Source: Planctomycetaceae bacterium (GTDB lineage: Bacteria; Planctomycetota; Planctomycetia; Pirellulales; Pirellulaceae). From it: DNA of 64,000 bases. The notes under the pieces are model-generated. The model saw nothing but the letters and a program-made list of their open reading frames with translations. It was not told the DNA's origin and searched no databases. Below, in pieces: positions 52,884-62,500 of the stretch; within the stretch, counting starts at the first letter, position 1; each line of letters begins with the position of its first letter. The position numbers were made by a program, and so were the translations under genes. The stretch covers positions 299,980-363,979 of the forward strand of contig JAIYDN010000052.1 of assembly GCA_027487485.1 (NCBI GenBank). The letters run 5' to 3'.

Positions 52884-54341
52884 ATGCTCTTGCGGTTGAA
52901 TTCGAAGTCTCTCGCTGGTTTAACGCTGCTTTGTGCCTTGGTTACCAGTGCGCTTCCGTTTCTAGCAGCCCAAGAGGTTCGCTACCAGCTTGGCAAACAG
53001 GTGATTGCTTTCGAATCCGATTTTGAGCGTGGGTATCAAGATCTTACGACTCGTAAGAAAGTCATACCGAGTTTGCAGTCTGCCGTCCAATCGTTCTTTC
53101 AGCTGTCCCTTTCTGACGCGGAAAAGTTCGTGGATGCCGCTCGAATTGAGTTGATTTCTCCGGAGGAACTAGACTTCGCGAAGGCTTTGATCTCGATGCG
53201 GCTTGCTCCCAAGTCGCGATGGTTTGACAGTTCTAAAGTCGAAATCGATTGGGAATTAAAAAAGAGCTACGATGTGGACGATTCTGTAGCGATGCCCGTG
53301 CAACTTCAATTGACTTGGAGGGATTCTTCCGGGGACGGTTCCAAGCCAAGTTTCTTGACGGAGCATAGCATCGAAAGTTTTCCAATGGAGTTTCGCCAAA
53401 CTTTTCAGGCTGGAAAGGTCGCTGAACAAGATGTTAGAGTGGAGGCCAAGTTGGTCGGAAACCAAAAGGAGCTTACCATGCCTTGGCAGATGATCTCGTT
53501 TAGCGATGATCGGGATCAACGACTTCTTGCTGCCACAGAACAACTGAAGGCAATTCCGAAGGAGCCGCGCAGCAATTTGCGACAATCGCTTGAACTGAAT
53601 CTCAAGTTGCTACGTGATTTGGCTCGTGGGAGAGTTCAAGAGACCGATTATCCTGCGCACGCGATTCTGGTTCAATCGGAGCGATGGCTCAAACAAGCTC
53701 AAGCAAACGAACCCGCGATCGATCTGTCACGGGCGGGGCAATACTGGCTCGACTTCTCCAAGGTCGGAAAGTCGGGTGTGGTTCGCATCCAGGTGCCAAA
53801 GGATTCGGATGCATCCAAACCATTCAAAGTTTTGGTCGCATATCACGGTGCTGGTGGAAGCGAGAACATGTTCTTCGATTCCTATGGAGCAGGGAGGTTG
53901 GCAACCTTGGCACGCGAGGCGGGGTATGTGCTTGTGGCTCCGCGTCAGCCGTTGCTCTCCGGCATATTACCGCTCCAAGAGCTATTGGATTCCCTGGCGG
54001 AATCTTTGCCTATCGATCGGAAGCGAGTTGATCTGATCGGGCATTCGATGGGGGCGGGACAGCTGATCCAGCAAGTAGAACAGAATCCAGGGGTTGCACG
54101 ATCGTGCGCGATTCTGGGTGGCGGGCGAGCTATCTCGAAACCAGCTGCTTGGGCCAAAATGCCTGTCTTTGCAGCGGCTGGCGATGTTGACTTTGGTAAG
54201 CGCGGTGTTCTGGCATTTTCCGAATCGGCGTCGCAAGCGGGCGCGGTGGTAGACGAACGGATCTATGAAAACGTGGAACACTTGGCCATTGTCCAAGTGT
54301 CGTTGACGGATATCTTCGATTGGTTTCAAAAGATCGAATAG
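52884..54341 (+). CDS. Secreted alpha/beta hydrolase, unknown substrate
   Basis: 485 residues from the ATG at 52884, which exposes a signal peptide (SLAGLTLLCALVTSALPFLAAQ); the longer frame from 52812 buries it. An N-terminal region of about 300 residues, partly helical, has no recognised family. The C-terminal catalytic domain has an oxyanion loop in VAYHGAGGSEN, the nucleophile elbow GHSMGAG, a possible acidic residue in AAGDVDFG and a His in NVEHLAIV, as in polyhydroxybutyrate depolymerase-like and feruloyl esterase-like hydrolases. It is convergent with the ABC permease gene 12 bases away. Confidence 0.78.
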   Translation: MLLRLNSKSLAGLTLLCALVTSALPFLAAQEVRYQLGKQVIAFESDFERGYQDLTTRKKVIPSLQSAVQSFFQLSLSDAEKFVDAARIELISPEELDFAKALISMRLAPKSRWFDSSKVEIDWELKKSYDVDDSVAMPVQLQLTWRDSSGDGSKPSFLTEHSIESFPMEFRQTFQAGKVAEQDVRVEAKLVGNQKELTMPWQMISFSDDRDQRLLAATEQLKAIPKEPRSNLRQSLELNLKLLRDLARGRVQETDYPAHAILVQSERWLKQAQANEPAIDLSRAGQYWLDFSKVGKSGVVRIQVPKDSDASKPFKVLVAYHGAGGSENMFFDSYGAGRLATLAREAGYVLVAPRQPLLSGILPLQELLDSLAESLPIDRKRVDLIGHSMGAGQLIQQVEQNPGVARSCAILGGGRAISKPAAWAKMPVFAAAGDVDFGKRGVLAFSESASQAGAVVDERIYENVEHLAIVQVSLTDIFDWFQKIE

Positions 54342-54353
54342 GCTTGGAATCGC

Positions 54354-55865
54354 TTACCCTCGAAGAGCCTCGAGTGGCTTGAACCGCATGGCAGACAAAG
54401 CAGGTATCAGTCCACCGACGAAGCCCATGAGCATGCTCAGGGTTAAGCCGATGCCAAGGACACCCCAGTCGACAACCACTCGGAATACGACAGCCTTACC
54501 TCCAGGACCAGCCCCGCCACCGATGATGCTGGTCGCTTGAAGGCCGTTGCACATGTATCCCAAAACGCATCCGATAAGTCCGCCCAAGAGTGCGATGAGC
54601 AAGGATTCCGTTAAGAAGCTGACCAAGATCCGCCATCGGCTGAATCCCAATAAACGCAACATCCCGATATCTTTGACTCGTTGGCTGATGGCTGCAAACA
54701 TCGTATTCATAACACCCATCACTCCACCAAAGCCCATCACGGTGGCAACCAAGATCGTACCGATCAACAATTGCACGCTGGTTTGGCTTTGCGACTTGTA
54801 GTAATTGGTTTCCGTGAACGCGTTGACCTGAGTTTTCTCGTACTTAAAATCCTTGTCCTTGCCCATAAAAAAGTCTTCTAACTTTTGGGCCTGCTGTGCA
54901 TCGGTCGCTCGTAAAACGAGAGTTGTGTAGTTGGACTTGCCCAACAGAGGTCCGATAACACTTTGCTTGGACCATACTTCGGAATCGAACGTTGTTCCTT
55001 CCGTTTTCATGATGCCGGTCACGACCAGTTCACGGGTGTCCAGGGGAATGGTGTCGCCCACTTCAAGTTGCTCGGGATTCCTTGCCTGTGCGCGTGCGGC
55101 TGCGGAGCGGTCACCTGCCAGTTGCCTTGCAATCCCTTGGCCAAGAACCACTTCCACCAAGGGTGGTTTGTTGGGATCCGCGTCAGGACGCACGCCTGCT
55201 GCAGAGAACCACTCGCCCCCTGGCAGCAAATCGAAATCATGCACTTGGGCGGAGGCTACAGGGTCGAACAGGCCACGCACTTGCAGTAAACGACGGGTCG
55301 GACTGCCTGGCACAGGTTCGGCAATAGGTAGGCTCAAAACCAGATAGGACTCGCGGCTACAGAGCGGTTCGTCGTTCCTTCGTTCGACCCCTTCCTGTTG
55401 AGCGATATCGCCCATGCTTTCGAAAGCCAGATTGCTAACAGCCTCTTCGGTAGAACCTTGGGATAAAACAATCACATTGGCGGGATTGCCTGTCGCTTGC
55501 GCCAAACGCTTGAGTCCATTGATGAATCCCATTAAGCCGGTAAGCACCCCTGTTACCAAGATGAACGCAACAGAAGTCAGCAAGGTGGTTCGATAACGGA
55601 CAGTCAGGTTTCGCAGGTTGTAGCCAATGGGGATCTTCGCAAAGTAGACGATCAGTAGCATCAAGCCGAAGAAGCTGAAGGATGCTGGTATAAGAAGCCA
55701 AGCATTGTCGAGCGTAACGAAATACAAAAAGAAGGTAATCACAAGAGCCGTTACCAGGATGAACAGCAACATGATTCCTAGGACCTTCATGATCGCCAGG
55801 ATTCCGTCGACAATTCGGTTAGGCAATTGCGATTGTACGCGTTGCTGAGGGACTGCGTCGACCAT
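54354..55865 (-). CDS. ABC transporter permease, FtsX/MacB type, with extra helices
   Basis: 503 residues, last gene of the exporter operon. Near the N-terminus there are two additional membrane segments (VLGIMLLFILVTALVITFFLYFV and LLIPASFSFFGLMLLIVYF) before the standard MacB-like start LTVRYRTTLLTSVAFILVTGVLTGLMG. The periplasmic domain contains ELVVTGIM and a substrate-binding-type core, and the last three helices include GVMNTMFAAISQRVKDIGMLRLLGFSRWRIL, the FtsX signature coupling loop. It begins three bases after the previous permease. It probably pairs with the other permease as a heterodimer. Confidence 0.85.
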   Translation of the reverse strand: MVDAVPQQRVQSQLPNRIVDGILAIMKVLGIMLLFILVTALVITFFLYFVTLDNAWLLIPASFSFFGLMLLIVYFAKIPIGYNLRNLTVRYRTTLLTSVAFILVTGVLTGLMGFINGLKRLAQATGNPANVIVLSQGSTEEAVSNLAFESMGDIAQQEGVERRNDEPLCSRESYLVLSLPIAEPVPGSPTRRLLQVRGLFDPVASAQVHDFDLLPGGEWFSAAGVRPDADPNKPPLVEVVLGQGIARQLAGDRSAAARAQARNPEQLEVGDTIPLDTRELVVTGIMKTEGTTFDSEVWSKQSVIGPLLGKSNYTTLVLRATDAQQAQKLEDFFMGKDKDFKYEKTQVNAFTETNYYKSQSQTSVQLLIGTILVATVMGFGGVMGVMNTMFAAISQRVKDIGMLRLLGFSRWRILVSFLTESLLIALLGGLIGCVLGYMCNGLQATSIIGGGAGPGGKAVVFRVVVDWGVLGIGLTLSMLMGFVGGLIPALSAMRFKPLEALRG

Positions 55866-55868
55866 AAC

Positions 55869-57113
55869 TTATGCCACCTTTGAAAATACGTCGACCACTT
55901 TGATCGAACGAGTGGAGAGGGCTGGCAAGATGCTGCCAGCAAAAGATGTAATGAAGCCGATCGCGGCCCCCCACCACAACGCTCCGTCGAGCACAGGAAA
56001 GCTAGAGAAGAAAGCGATTTGAAATGGAATCCCACCGATCACTCGATTCACGAAGTAGTAGGTGCCTATGGAGCTAATCGCACCTGCAACCACACCTAAC
56101 AGAATGGCTTCTCCCAAGACAAGAAAGATAATCTGATTGGGTTGAAAGCCGATCACCTTAAGAACGGCCATCTCTTTGCGACGTTCACGCACGCTGATGC
56201 TGATTGCATTGGAGATCACCACAGTCAGCGTGATGATGATCGCTGGAGCAAGCAAGTAGCGGAGAATCATCAGCAAATCTTTGTAGGCCGCCAGAAAGTT
56301 CGATACGCCAGAAGATGCTGTTTCGATCTTGACGGGTGGGGCTGCAAACATGGGGGAGTTGTCAATTTGGCCGCTCATTTTGGTGAACGAATCTTTGGTC
56401 GGTACTTTGACCCAAACCAAGTTCAAGGTTTTTTCAGCAAGCGGATGGGGCTTTCCTTTGCTGGCCTTGTAAGCGTCCAGCGATGCATTCAGATAATCGC
56501 GATTGATGCACGTGTTGTTGTCGTAGCGTCCTGGTGGGAAGGTTCCCACGATCTCGCATTCCAGTTCCAGGTCGCGGTAATTGATACCGAATACTTTGAT
56601 GCGATCCCCCACTTTCTTTTCAATGGCAGCTAATCGTTTTTGACCAACGATAATCCCTTGTCGATTGGCTTCCATGGCCTTAATGGCCTTGTCCAATTCC
56701 GCCTTGGGGCCAGGTTGAAGCGAGTCCAATTCGTCCATCATCGTCAGAAGCTTTTTGGGTTCCATGCAAAAGGCAAAGATGAAGGTGCTAAAGCCGATGT
56801 TGGTCTTGTCCACACTGCCAATAAAAAATTGCCATGTCATGGAGTCCATAGGCTTCACATCGGACTCTTCGCGAGCGGCTCCGTTTTCCAAAGTGTTGGC
56901 ATACGAAAATGGAAGTTGGCTTGGGATGCTCCATTTCTCGGTAACGATTCCCTTAAAGTTCGCAGATTTTTCGGAGGTTGCCATGTCTAGAAAGCCTAGG
57001 ATGGACCAGATCAGGGTGATGACAAAAACCAAGACCATCACCCCCGCGCTGGTCAGCATGGACCGAACCAGATTGCGTCGGAGGTTCTTAAAAATCAACA
57101 TCATGAATTTCAT
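55869..57113 (-). CDS. ABC transporter permease, FtsX/DevC type
   Basis: 414 residues. One N-terminal membrane helix (SMLTSAGVMVLVFVITLIWSILGF), a large periplasmic domain, and three C-terminal helices with the FtsX coupling motif AISISVRERRKEMAVLKVIGFQPNQI. This is the typical DevC/MacB permease layout. It starts ten bases after the ATPase gene and ends three bases before the second permease. The product is an inner-membrane export channel component. Confidence 0.87.
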   Translation of the reverse strand: MKFMMLIFKNLRRNLVRSMLTSAGVMVLVFVITLIWSILGFLDMATSEKSANFKGIVTEKWSIPSQLPFSYANTLENGAAREESDVKPMDSMTWQFFIGSVDKTNIGFSTFIFAFCMEPKKLLTMMDELDSLQPGPKAELDKAIKAMEANRQGIIVGQKRLAAIEKKVGDRIKVFGINYRDLELECEIVGTFPPGRYDNNTCINRDYLNASLDAYKASKGKPHPLAEKTLNLVWVKVPTKDSFTKMSGQIDNSPMFAAPPVKIETASSGVSNFLAAYKDLLMILRYLLAPAIIITLTVVISNAISISVRERRKEMAVLKVIGFQPNQIIFLVLGEAILLGVVAGAISSIGTYYFVNRVIGGIPFQIAFFSSFPVLDGALWWGAAIGFITSFAGSILPALSTRSIKVVDVFSKVA

Positions 57114-57123
57114 AGTTGGTCTC

Positions 57124-57834
57124 CTAACCGGCTTCGTAGAGTTCTTCGTCGGGTTGGTCGACCAGTCGACCTTTATCCAGATGCTGAATGCGATCCGCGC
57201 GACGGGCAGCTCGCAAATCGTGGGTCACCATGAGAATCGTTTTGTTCAGAGATCGCTGCAGCGTCCCGAGCAAATCTAAAATCTCGTGAGCCGACTTGGC
57301 GTCCAAGTCCCCGGTCGGTTCGTCGGCCACGATCAACGTTGGGTCGGTGACAATGGCTCGCGCGATACCCACCCGTTGTTGTTGTCCGCCAGAGAGCTGA
57401 CTGGGCAAGTGCGAGTTACGGTCATTCAGTCCCACAAGTTCTAAAGCGGTCATGACTTGTTCACGCCGCTTTCTGGCACTGAGCGGCAGAAGCAACAAAG
57501 GCAGTTCCACGTTCTCGAATGCCGAAAGGACAGGTAGCAGATGATAAAACTGGAACACGAACCCAACGTGTTCGTTGCGCCATCGAGCCAATTGCGATTC
57601 GTTCATGGTCGATACGCATCGGTCGCCGACCCAGATCTCGCCTTCGCTGGGTGTGTCCAGTCCGGCGATCAGATTGAGCAACGTTGTTTTGCCTGAACCG
57701 CTAGGCCCCATCAAGGCCAAGAACTGGCCCTCGGGCACATCGAGGTCCAAATCGTTTAGGACATTCACACGTTCGGCACCTCGTTTGAAGTAGCGGGACA
57801 CATGCGAAACTCGAACAATTGGTTTGGAGGTCAC
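57124..57834 (-). CDS. ABC exporter ATP-binding protein, LolD/MacB/DevA type
   Basis: 236-residue ATPase that powers the two permeases. Walker A is GPSGSGKTT at 43-51, the Q loop [12 protein letters not shown] lies near 92, the signature is [16 protein letters not shown], Walker B is [12 protein letters not shown], and the switch His is in MVTHDL. The pattern [17 protein letters not shown] and the missing extra domains place it in the LolD/MacB/DevA group. All catalytic residues are intact. It lies 103 bases downstream of the membrane-fusion gene on the same strand. Confidence 0.93.
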   Translation of the reverse strand: MTSKPIVRVSHVSRYFKRGAERVNVLNDLDLDVPEGQFLALMGPSGSGKTTLLNLIAGLDTPSEGEIWVGDRCVSTMNESQLARWRNEHVGFVFQFYHLLPVLSAFENVELPLLLLPLSARKRREQVMTALELVGLNDRNSHLPSQLSGGQQQRVGIARAIVTDPTLIVADEPTGDLDAKSAHEILDLLGTLQRSLNKTILMVTHDLRAARRADRIQHLDKGRLVDQPDEELYEAG

Positions 57835-57937
57835 TCGTTAGGCACCTTGAACAATGAAGGGAGGTATAAACTGCGGGCGAGGCGAAATCGGTAGTAGGAT
57901 TTGAGCCCTCGCCATCAATCCATTTTTTGGCTAAAAG

Positions 57938-59218
57938 TTATTTCTCTGGGGAGCTGAAGAACACGACAATCGCGCTCATTTCGGGCTTCAAGTACGCGCC
58001 TTGTTCTTCTTCGGGAACTCGTACAGCAACGCGAACCGGCACGGCTCCCTTGGCTCGGTCGGCGATGGGCATCAGACGCGACACGGTTCCTTGGTACACT
58101 CGTTTCGGATAGGCCTCCGATCGAACTTCGCACGATTGTCCCGCAAATACTTTGGAGACATCGCGTTCTTGAATGTTCAAGTCGATCTCCAGGTCGGAAA
58201 GGTCTGCGATATCACAGACGCTGGTCGAGCCACTGAACGCGACGGGATTAACCAGGTTTCCTTGCTCTGCATTCTTTTTCAGGATGGTGCCAGAAATGGG
58301 GGCTCGAAGAGTGCAATTATCCAGTCGCCATTCGGACTTGATCAGATTGGCTTCCGACTGAATGATTGCTGCCTTGGCCATTTCAATCCGTTCTTTTCGA
58401 GGGCCTTCTTTCATCATGTCCAGCGATTGGCGAAGCTTTTCGACTCGCTTGCGGGTACTGAAGAAACTGCTTTGCGCCTGTTCGAATTCCGTCATCGAAA
58501 TCGAGTTGGATTTAATGGCTTCTTTCAAGCGTCTGTATTGCGATTCCAGTTGAACCACCAGTTCTTCTTGCTCTTGCAGGTCGGCGGTGGCGCCCGCGAT
58601 CTCTTGGGGCCGAGCACCGGTTTCGAGTTCTGAAAGTTCCGCTTTGTTTCGCATCAGGATGCCACGCATTTGTTCTACGTCGGCTTGGTATTCTGTCCGT
58701 TCGACCTCTGCGAGAACATCCCCTTTGATCACACGTCGACCTTCTTCGATGTTCAGGCTGACAATGCGACCGCTCACTTGAGGACTCACCAGGACTTGGT
58801 GTTTCGCGATGACGTACCCTCGAGATTCAAGAGCAATGGGGTTGGACGTACCACTAGGTAAATCGTTACTTGACGAGGAAGTGGGCGATTTGGTTGGCGT
58901 AGTTGCAGTAGTAGACGCGGGTTTCGTGGAGGCGCTCGCAGCAGGGGTGGGTGATGTGTCGGCAATCTTTTGCTCGTCCGTGGGGCGGGCGAAACCAACC
59001 ATGGAGGCGATTTTGTCGTCGCGATAGGCAAGCCAGGCGCAACCAATGCCAAGGGCAACCACCAGTAGCCAGGGAAACCAGCTTCCAGAACGTTGGTTAT
59101 CCAAGCGATCTTCTTTCGCAATCTTTAACGAACGAACTCGGGCATCCAGCGACAGCGTCGGAGCCCGCTCAGGTGCTTTTTCGCCAGCAGGAGGTAAGGG
59201 GGTACTTTGAGAACTCAC
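57938..59218 (-). CDS. HlyD/DevB-type periplasmic adaptor protein
   Basis: 426 residues, first gene of the exporter operon. A cytoplasmic N-terminus is followed by one membrane helix (residues 46-65, SWFPWLLVVALGIGCAWLAY), a Ser/Thr/Pro linker, a lipoyl half-motif (VSPQVSGRIVSLNIEEGRRV), a long coiled coil (about 190-290, LQEQEELVVQLESQYRRLKEAI), and the second lipoyl half and beta barrel (LRAPISGTILKKNAEQGNLV). Adaptors of this kind connect ABC exporters to an outer-membrane partner. An outer-membrane TolC-like gene is not in the window. The combination most resembles DevBCA or MacAB. Confidence 0.9.
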   Translation of the reverse strand: MSSQSTPLPPAGEKAPERAPTLSLDARVRSLKIAKEDRLDNQRSGSWFPWLLVVALGIGCAWLAYRDDKIASMVGFARPTDEQKIADTSPTPAASASTKPASTTATTPTKSPTSSSSNDLPSGTSNPIALESRGYVIAKHQVLVSPQVSGRIVSLNIEEGRRVIKGDVLAEVERTEYQADVEQMRGILMRNKAELSELETGARPQEIAGATADLQEQEELVVQLESQYRRLKEAIKSNSISMTEFEQAQSSFFSTRKRVEKLRQSLDMMKEGPRKERIEMAKAAIIQSEANLIKSEWRLDNCTLRAPISGTILKKNAEQGNLVNPVAFSGSTSVCDIADLSDLEIDLNIQERDVSKVFAGQSCEVRSEAYPKRVYQGTVSRLMPIADRAKGAVPVRVAVRVPEEEQGAYLKPEMSAIVVFFSSPEK

Positions 59219-59596
59219 GCGAAATCCCAGTCAATAACAGATTCAATCGAAAAACAAACTTGCCCTATTGTAGTGTCTAGGGGGCAAATCTGATACCTCA
59301 AGATTCAACCAGAGTGGGCAGATGATGCATTTCGAATGATCGCTCGTTGGGTTACTAAGTCCTCACCAATGTAGAACAGTTGTCCTCAACTGTTCAAGAA
59401 GCTTGCAACGACTCCCCATCTCAAGTCCACGCTCGGCGGCACTAAACGCTAAATAGAGACTCAGAAAACGGCACAGAAACGCTACGTTCTGATTTCAAAA
59501 ATCATGATGGCAGGCCTTCAAATTGCTCCAGGCGGCTTCGCTTACAATTTTGGCGTACAATATGACGGCGTACATTTGGAAACATCAAGGTGGAAA
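59219..59596. other. Gene-free divergent region
   Basis: 378 bases between the divergent exporter operon and the ceramidase-fusion gene. It holds a short perfect hairpin (listed separately) and no supported open frame. It must carry promoters for both sides; none can be defined by eye. Confidence 0.7.
59374..59395. repeat. Perfect short hairpin, possible third REP-like family
   Basis: GAACAGTTG and CAACTGTTC flank TCCT, a 9-bp perfect stem with a four-base loop. It lies about 156 bases from the exporter start and 202 from the ceramidase-fusion start, so a dispersed repeat or an operator are both possible. Confidence 0.6.
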
Positions 59597-62500
59597 ATGC
59601 CGCAATTCAAAAACCGTAACTGTCGTCAGCTATTGCTTCAATTCATTGTTCACTTCATTGTTCTTCTAGTCGCTAGCGTTGGCAATGCAGCAGATGACTG
59701 GGTGGCAGGTGCAGCAAAACGGGACATTTCGCCGGCGGAAGCAATTCGTCTAAGTGGTTATGCAGCACGAAGCAAACCAACCTCGGTGACAAGTGATCCA
59801 CTCCATGCCCGAGCGCTTTATCTGCAACATGGCAGCAGCAAACCCCTAATGCTTGTATCAATCGATGCGATCGGTGTTGCCCCTTGGATGACCCAGATGA
59901 TCGCGGAGCAAGCCAGTCGCGAATTGGGACTTTCACGATCGCAGATTGCGATTTGTTCGACGCACTCTCATTCGGCTCCTCATCTGGATGGGGCTCTTAC
60001 CAATCTGTTCTCAGGTCCACTGGATGAATCGGAGACACAAGCGATTCAGAATTATTCGAAGTATCTCGTGTCGCAGATTCTGGATGCGATGCGAGAAGCG
60101 GTCGCTTTGGCAAAGCCAGCCAAACTTCAATACTCTTTCGATCGAGCGGACTTTGCAATCAACCGGCGATTGGGAGCCAATACGGTTGGGGCAGGGTTTG
60201 GGACAGTCGACGAAGGTCCCGTGGATCGCACTGTGCGTGTCGTACGAGTTCAATCGAACGACGGAAAGATGCTGGCTGTGGCTTATCAATACGCATGCCA
60301 TTGCACATCGATCTCGCCCGAAGTCAATCGTGTTAGCGGCGACTGGGCTGGGCTTTCGGCGGCGAAACTAGAATCGGAGTATCCCGGTCTTATCGCGTTA
60401 CCAATTATCGGTGCTGGAGCAGATGCGAATCCGAATCCACGTGGTACCTACGAGCATGCACTGAGTCACGGCAACGAGCTGGCTGGGGCTGTCAAGCGTG
60501 CGATGGCTTCTGATGGTCGTCCGCTCCCGCCGCCGAAGACGATTGCGTTTTCGTACGCAGGTCTTGAGTTTGAAAGACCTGACAAGGCTGCGATCAATTC
60601 CATGCTAGAAAGCAAAAGCTACCAAGAACAGAATCGGGGCCGAGGTCTGTTAGACATTTTGACTAAGAAAGACCGTATACCGGAATCGTATCCTGCCCCT
60701 ATTCATTTGTGGACCTTCGGGAAAGATTTGGCCTGGGTCTTCATGGGGGGGGAAGTGGTCGTCGATTTTCAAATGCGATTGGAACGCGAGTTGAATCAGT
60801 ATGACAATGTTTGGGTTACCTCCTACGTGGATGATGTCTTCGCTTACGTTGCATCGGAGCGGATTCGAAAGGAAGGTGGCTACGAAGCTGATACCTCGAT
60901 GATCTACTACAACCAGCCAGGCCGCTGGGTCTCGGGAACCGAGGACAAGATTGTCTTATCAGTCCTGGATTTGCAACGACAGTCGAGATCGTTGGACGAA
61001 CCGCTTAGTCCGAACGATGCGCTAGCCACCATCCAAGTGCCCGAGGGATGGAAGATTGAACAGCTAGCGACGGAGCCATTGGTTCAGGATCCTGTGAATG
61101 TTTCTTTTGGAGCAGACGGCAAAGTATGGGTCGTCGAGATGGGTGACTACCCCAACGGTGGAAAGCCAGGGCGGGTCAAATGGCTGAGCGATGATGACGG
61201 TGACGGCACCTTAGACAAGAGCGTTGTCTTTCTCGACGACTTGCAATTTCCCGCTGGTGTTTATGCTTGGCGCGATGGCGTGGTGGTGGCATGTGCACCC
61301 GACGTCTTTTTCGCGCGCGACACGAACGGCGACGGAGTGGCCGACGAGCGACAAGTATTGCTATCGGGATTTGCGCTCGCGAACACGCAACACCGCGTAC
61401 ATGGTTTTACCTATGGTCTGGATCATAAACTTTACTTTGGCGTTGGCTCCGATGCGAAAGAAATTGATCTTCATGCACTTGATGGGGGCAAAGAAACGGT
61501 CGACATTCGCGATGTTGACTTAGCTCTCGATGTAGATCGGCGACTATTGACGACGGAATCGGGAGAGACGCAATTCATTCGATCACAGACTCCGTATGGC
61601 GATTGGTTCGGTAATGACAATAGCCACCCTGTCTATCATTTTGTGTTCGATCGTCATTGGATGCAAAAGAACGCGCCCCGTCCGAGAAGCTTGTACCAGT
61701 ATTCGACGACCCCAGCGATTTCTCCAGAAGTATTTCCACTGAGCCAACCGCTCGATCGATTCAACGACCCATATACCGCGAATCGCTTTACCTCGGCTTG
61801 CAGTACCATTTTTGCGTCAGGTCCGGGAACCGGTACAGCCATGGATGGAGCAGCCGTTATTTGTGAAAGCGTTCACAACTTGGTGGCTCGCTTCAAAATG
61901 GAACGAGATGGAATCAGTTGGAAAGCCGTTCGATTCCCAGAAGATCACCGATCTGACTGGATACGAAGCACGGACCCATGGTTTCGACCTGTTCGAGTCG
62001 CGAACGCTCCGGATGGAACGATCTGGATATTGGATATGTATCGCCGAGTTATCGAGCATCCGACCTGGATTCCAGAAGAGTGGCTCGCTCGATTAGATAT
62101 CCGCGCTGGTCAAGATCAAGGCCGAATCTATCGAGTCTTTCGTGAGGATTACAAGCCAACGAACAAGTTGTCGCTTATTCAAGCTACGATCGATGAATTG
62201 GTCCAGAAACTTGGCGATGACTCCATCGCCATCGCCGATCTTGCTCAGCAGCAATTGATTTGGAATCATGCCACCAACCAGAGGCTCGTTCAACTTCTTC
62301 AGGCCGAATTGCGTCAATCGAAACCGCCTCGCACACGTGTTCGTGCGATTGCAATCCTTTTGTATCTTAACCAAATGTCGTCGTCCGATTGGAAAGCCGC
62401 GATGGAAGATAAAGATGCTCGCGTTTTGAAGTTTGTTCTTCATAGCATGAGTCGGATGGAAAGCCTTCCCGACGACGCAGCCAATTTGATTCAATTAGCG

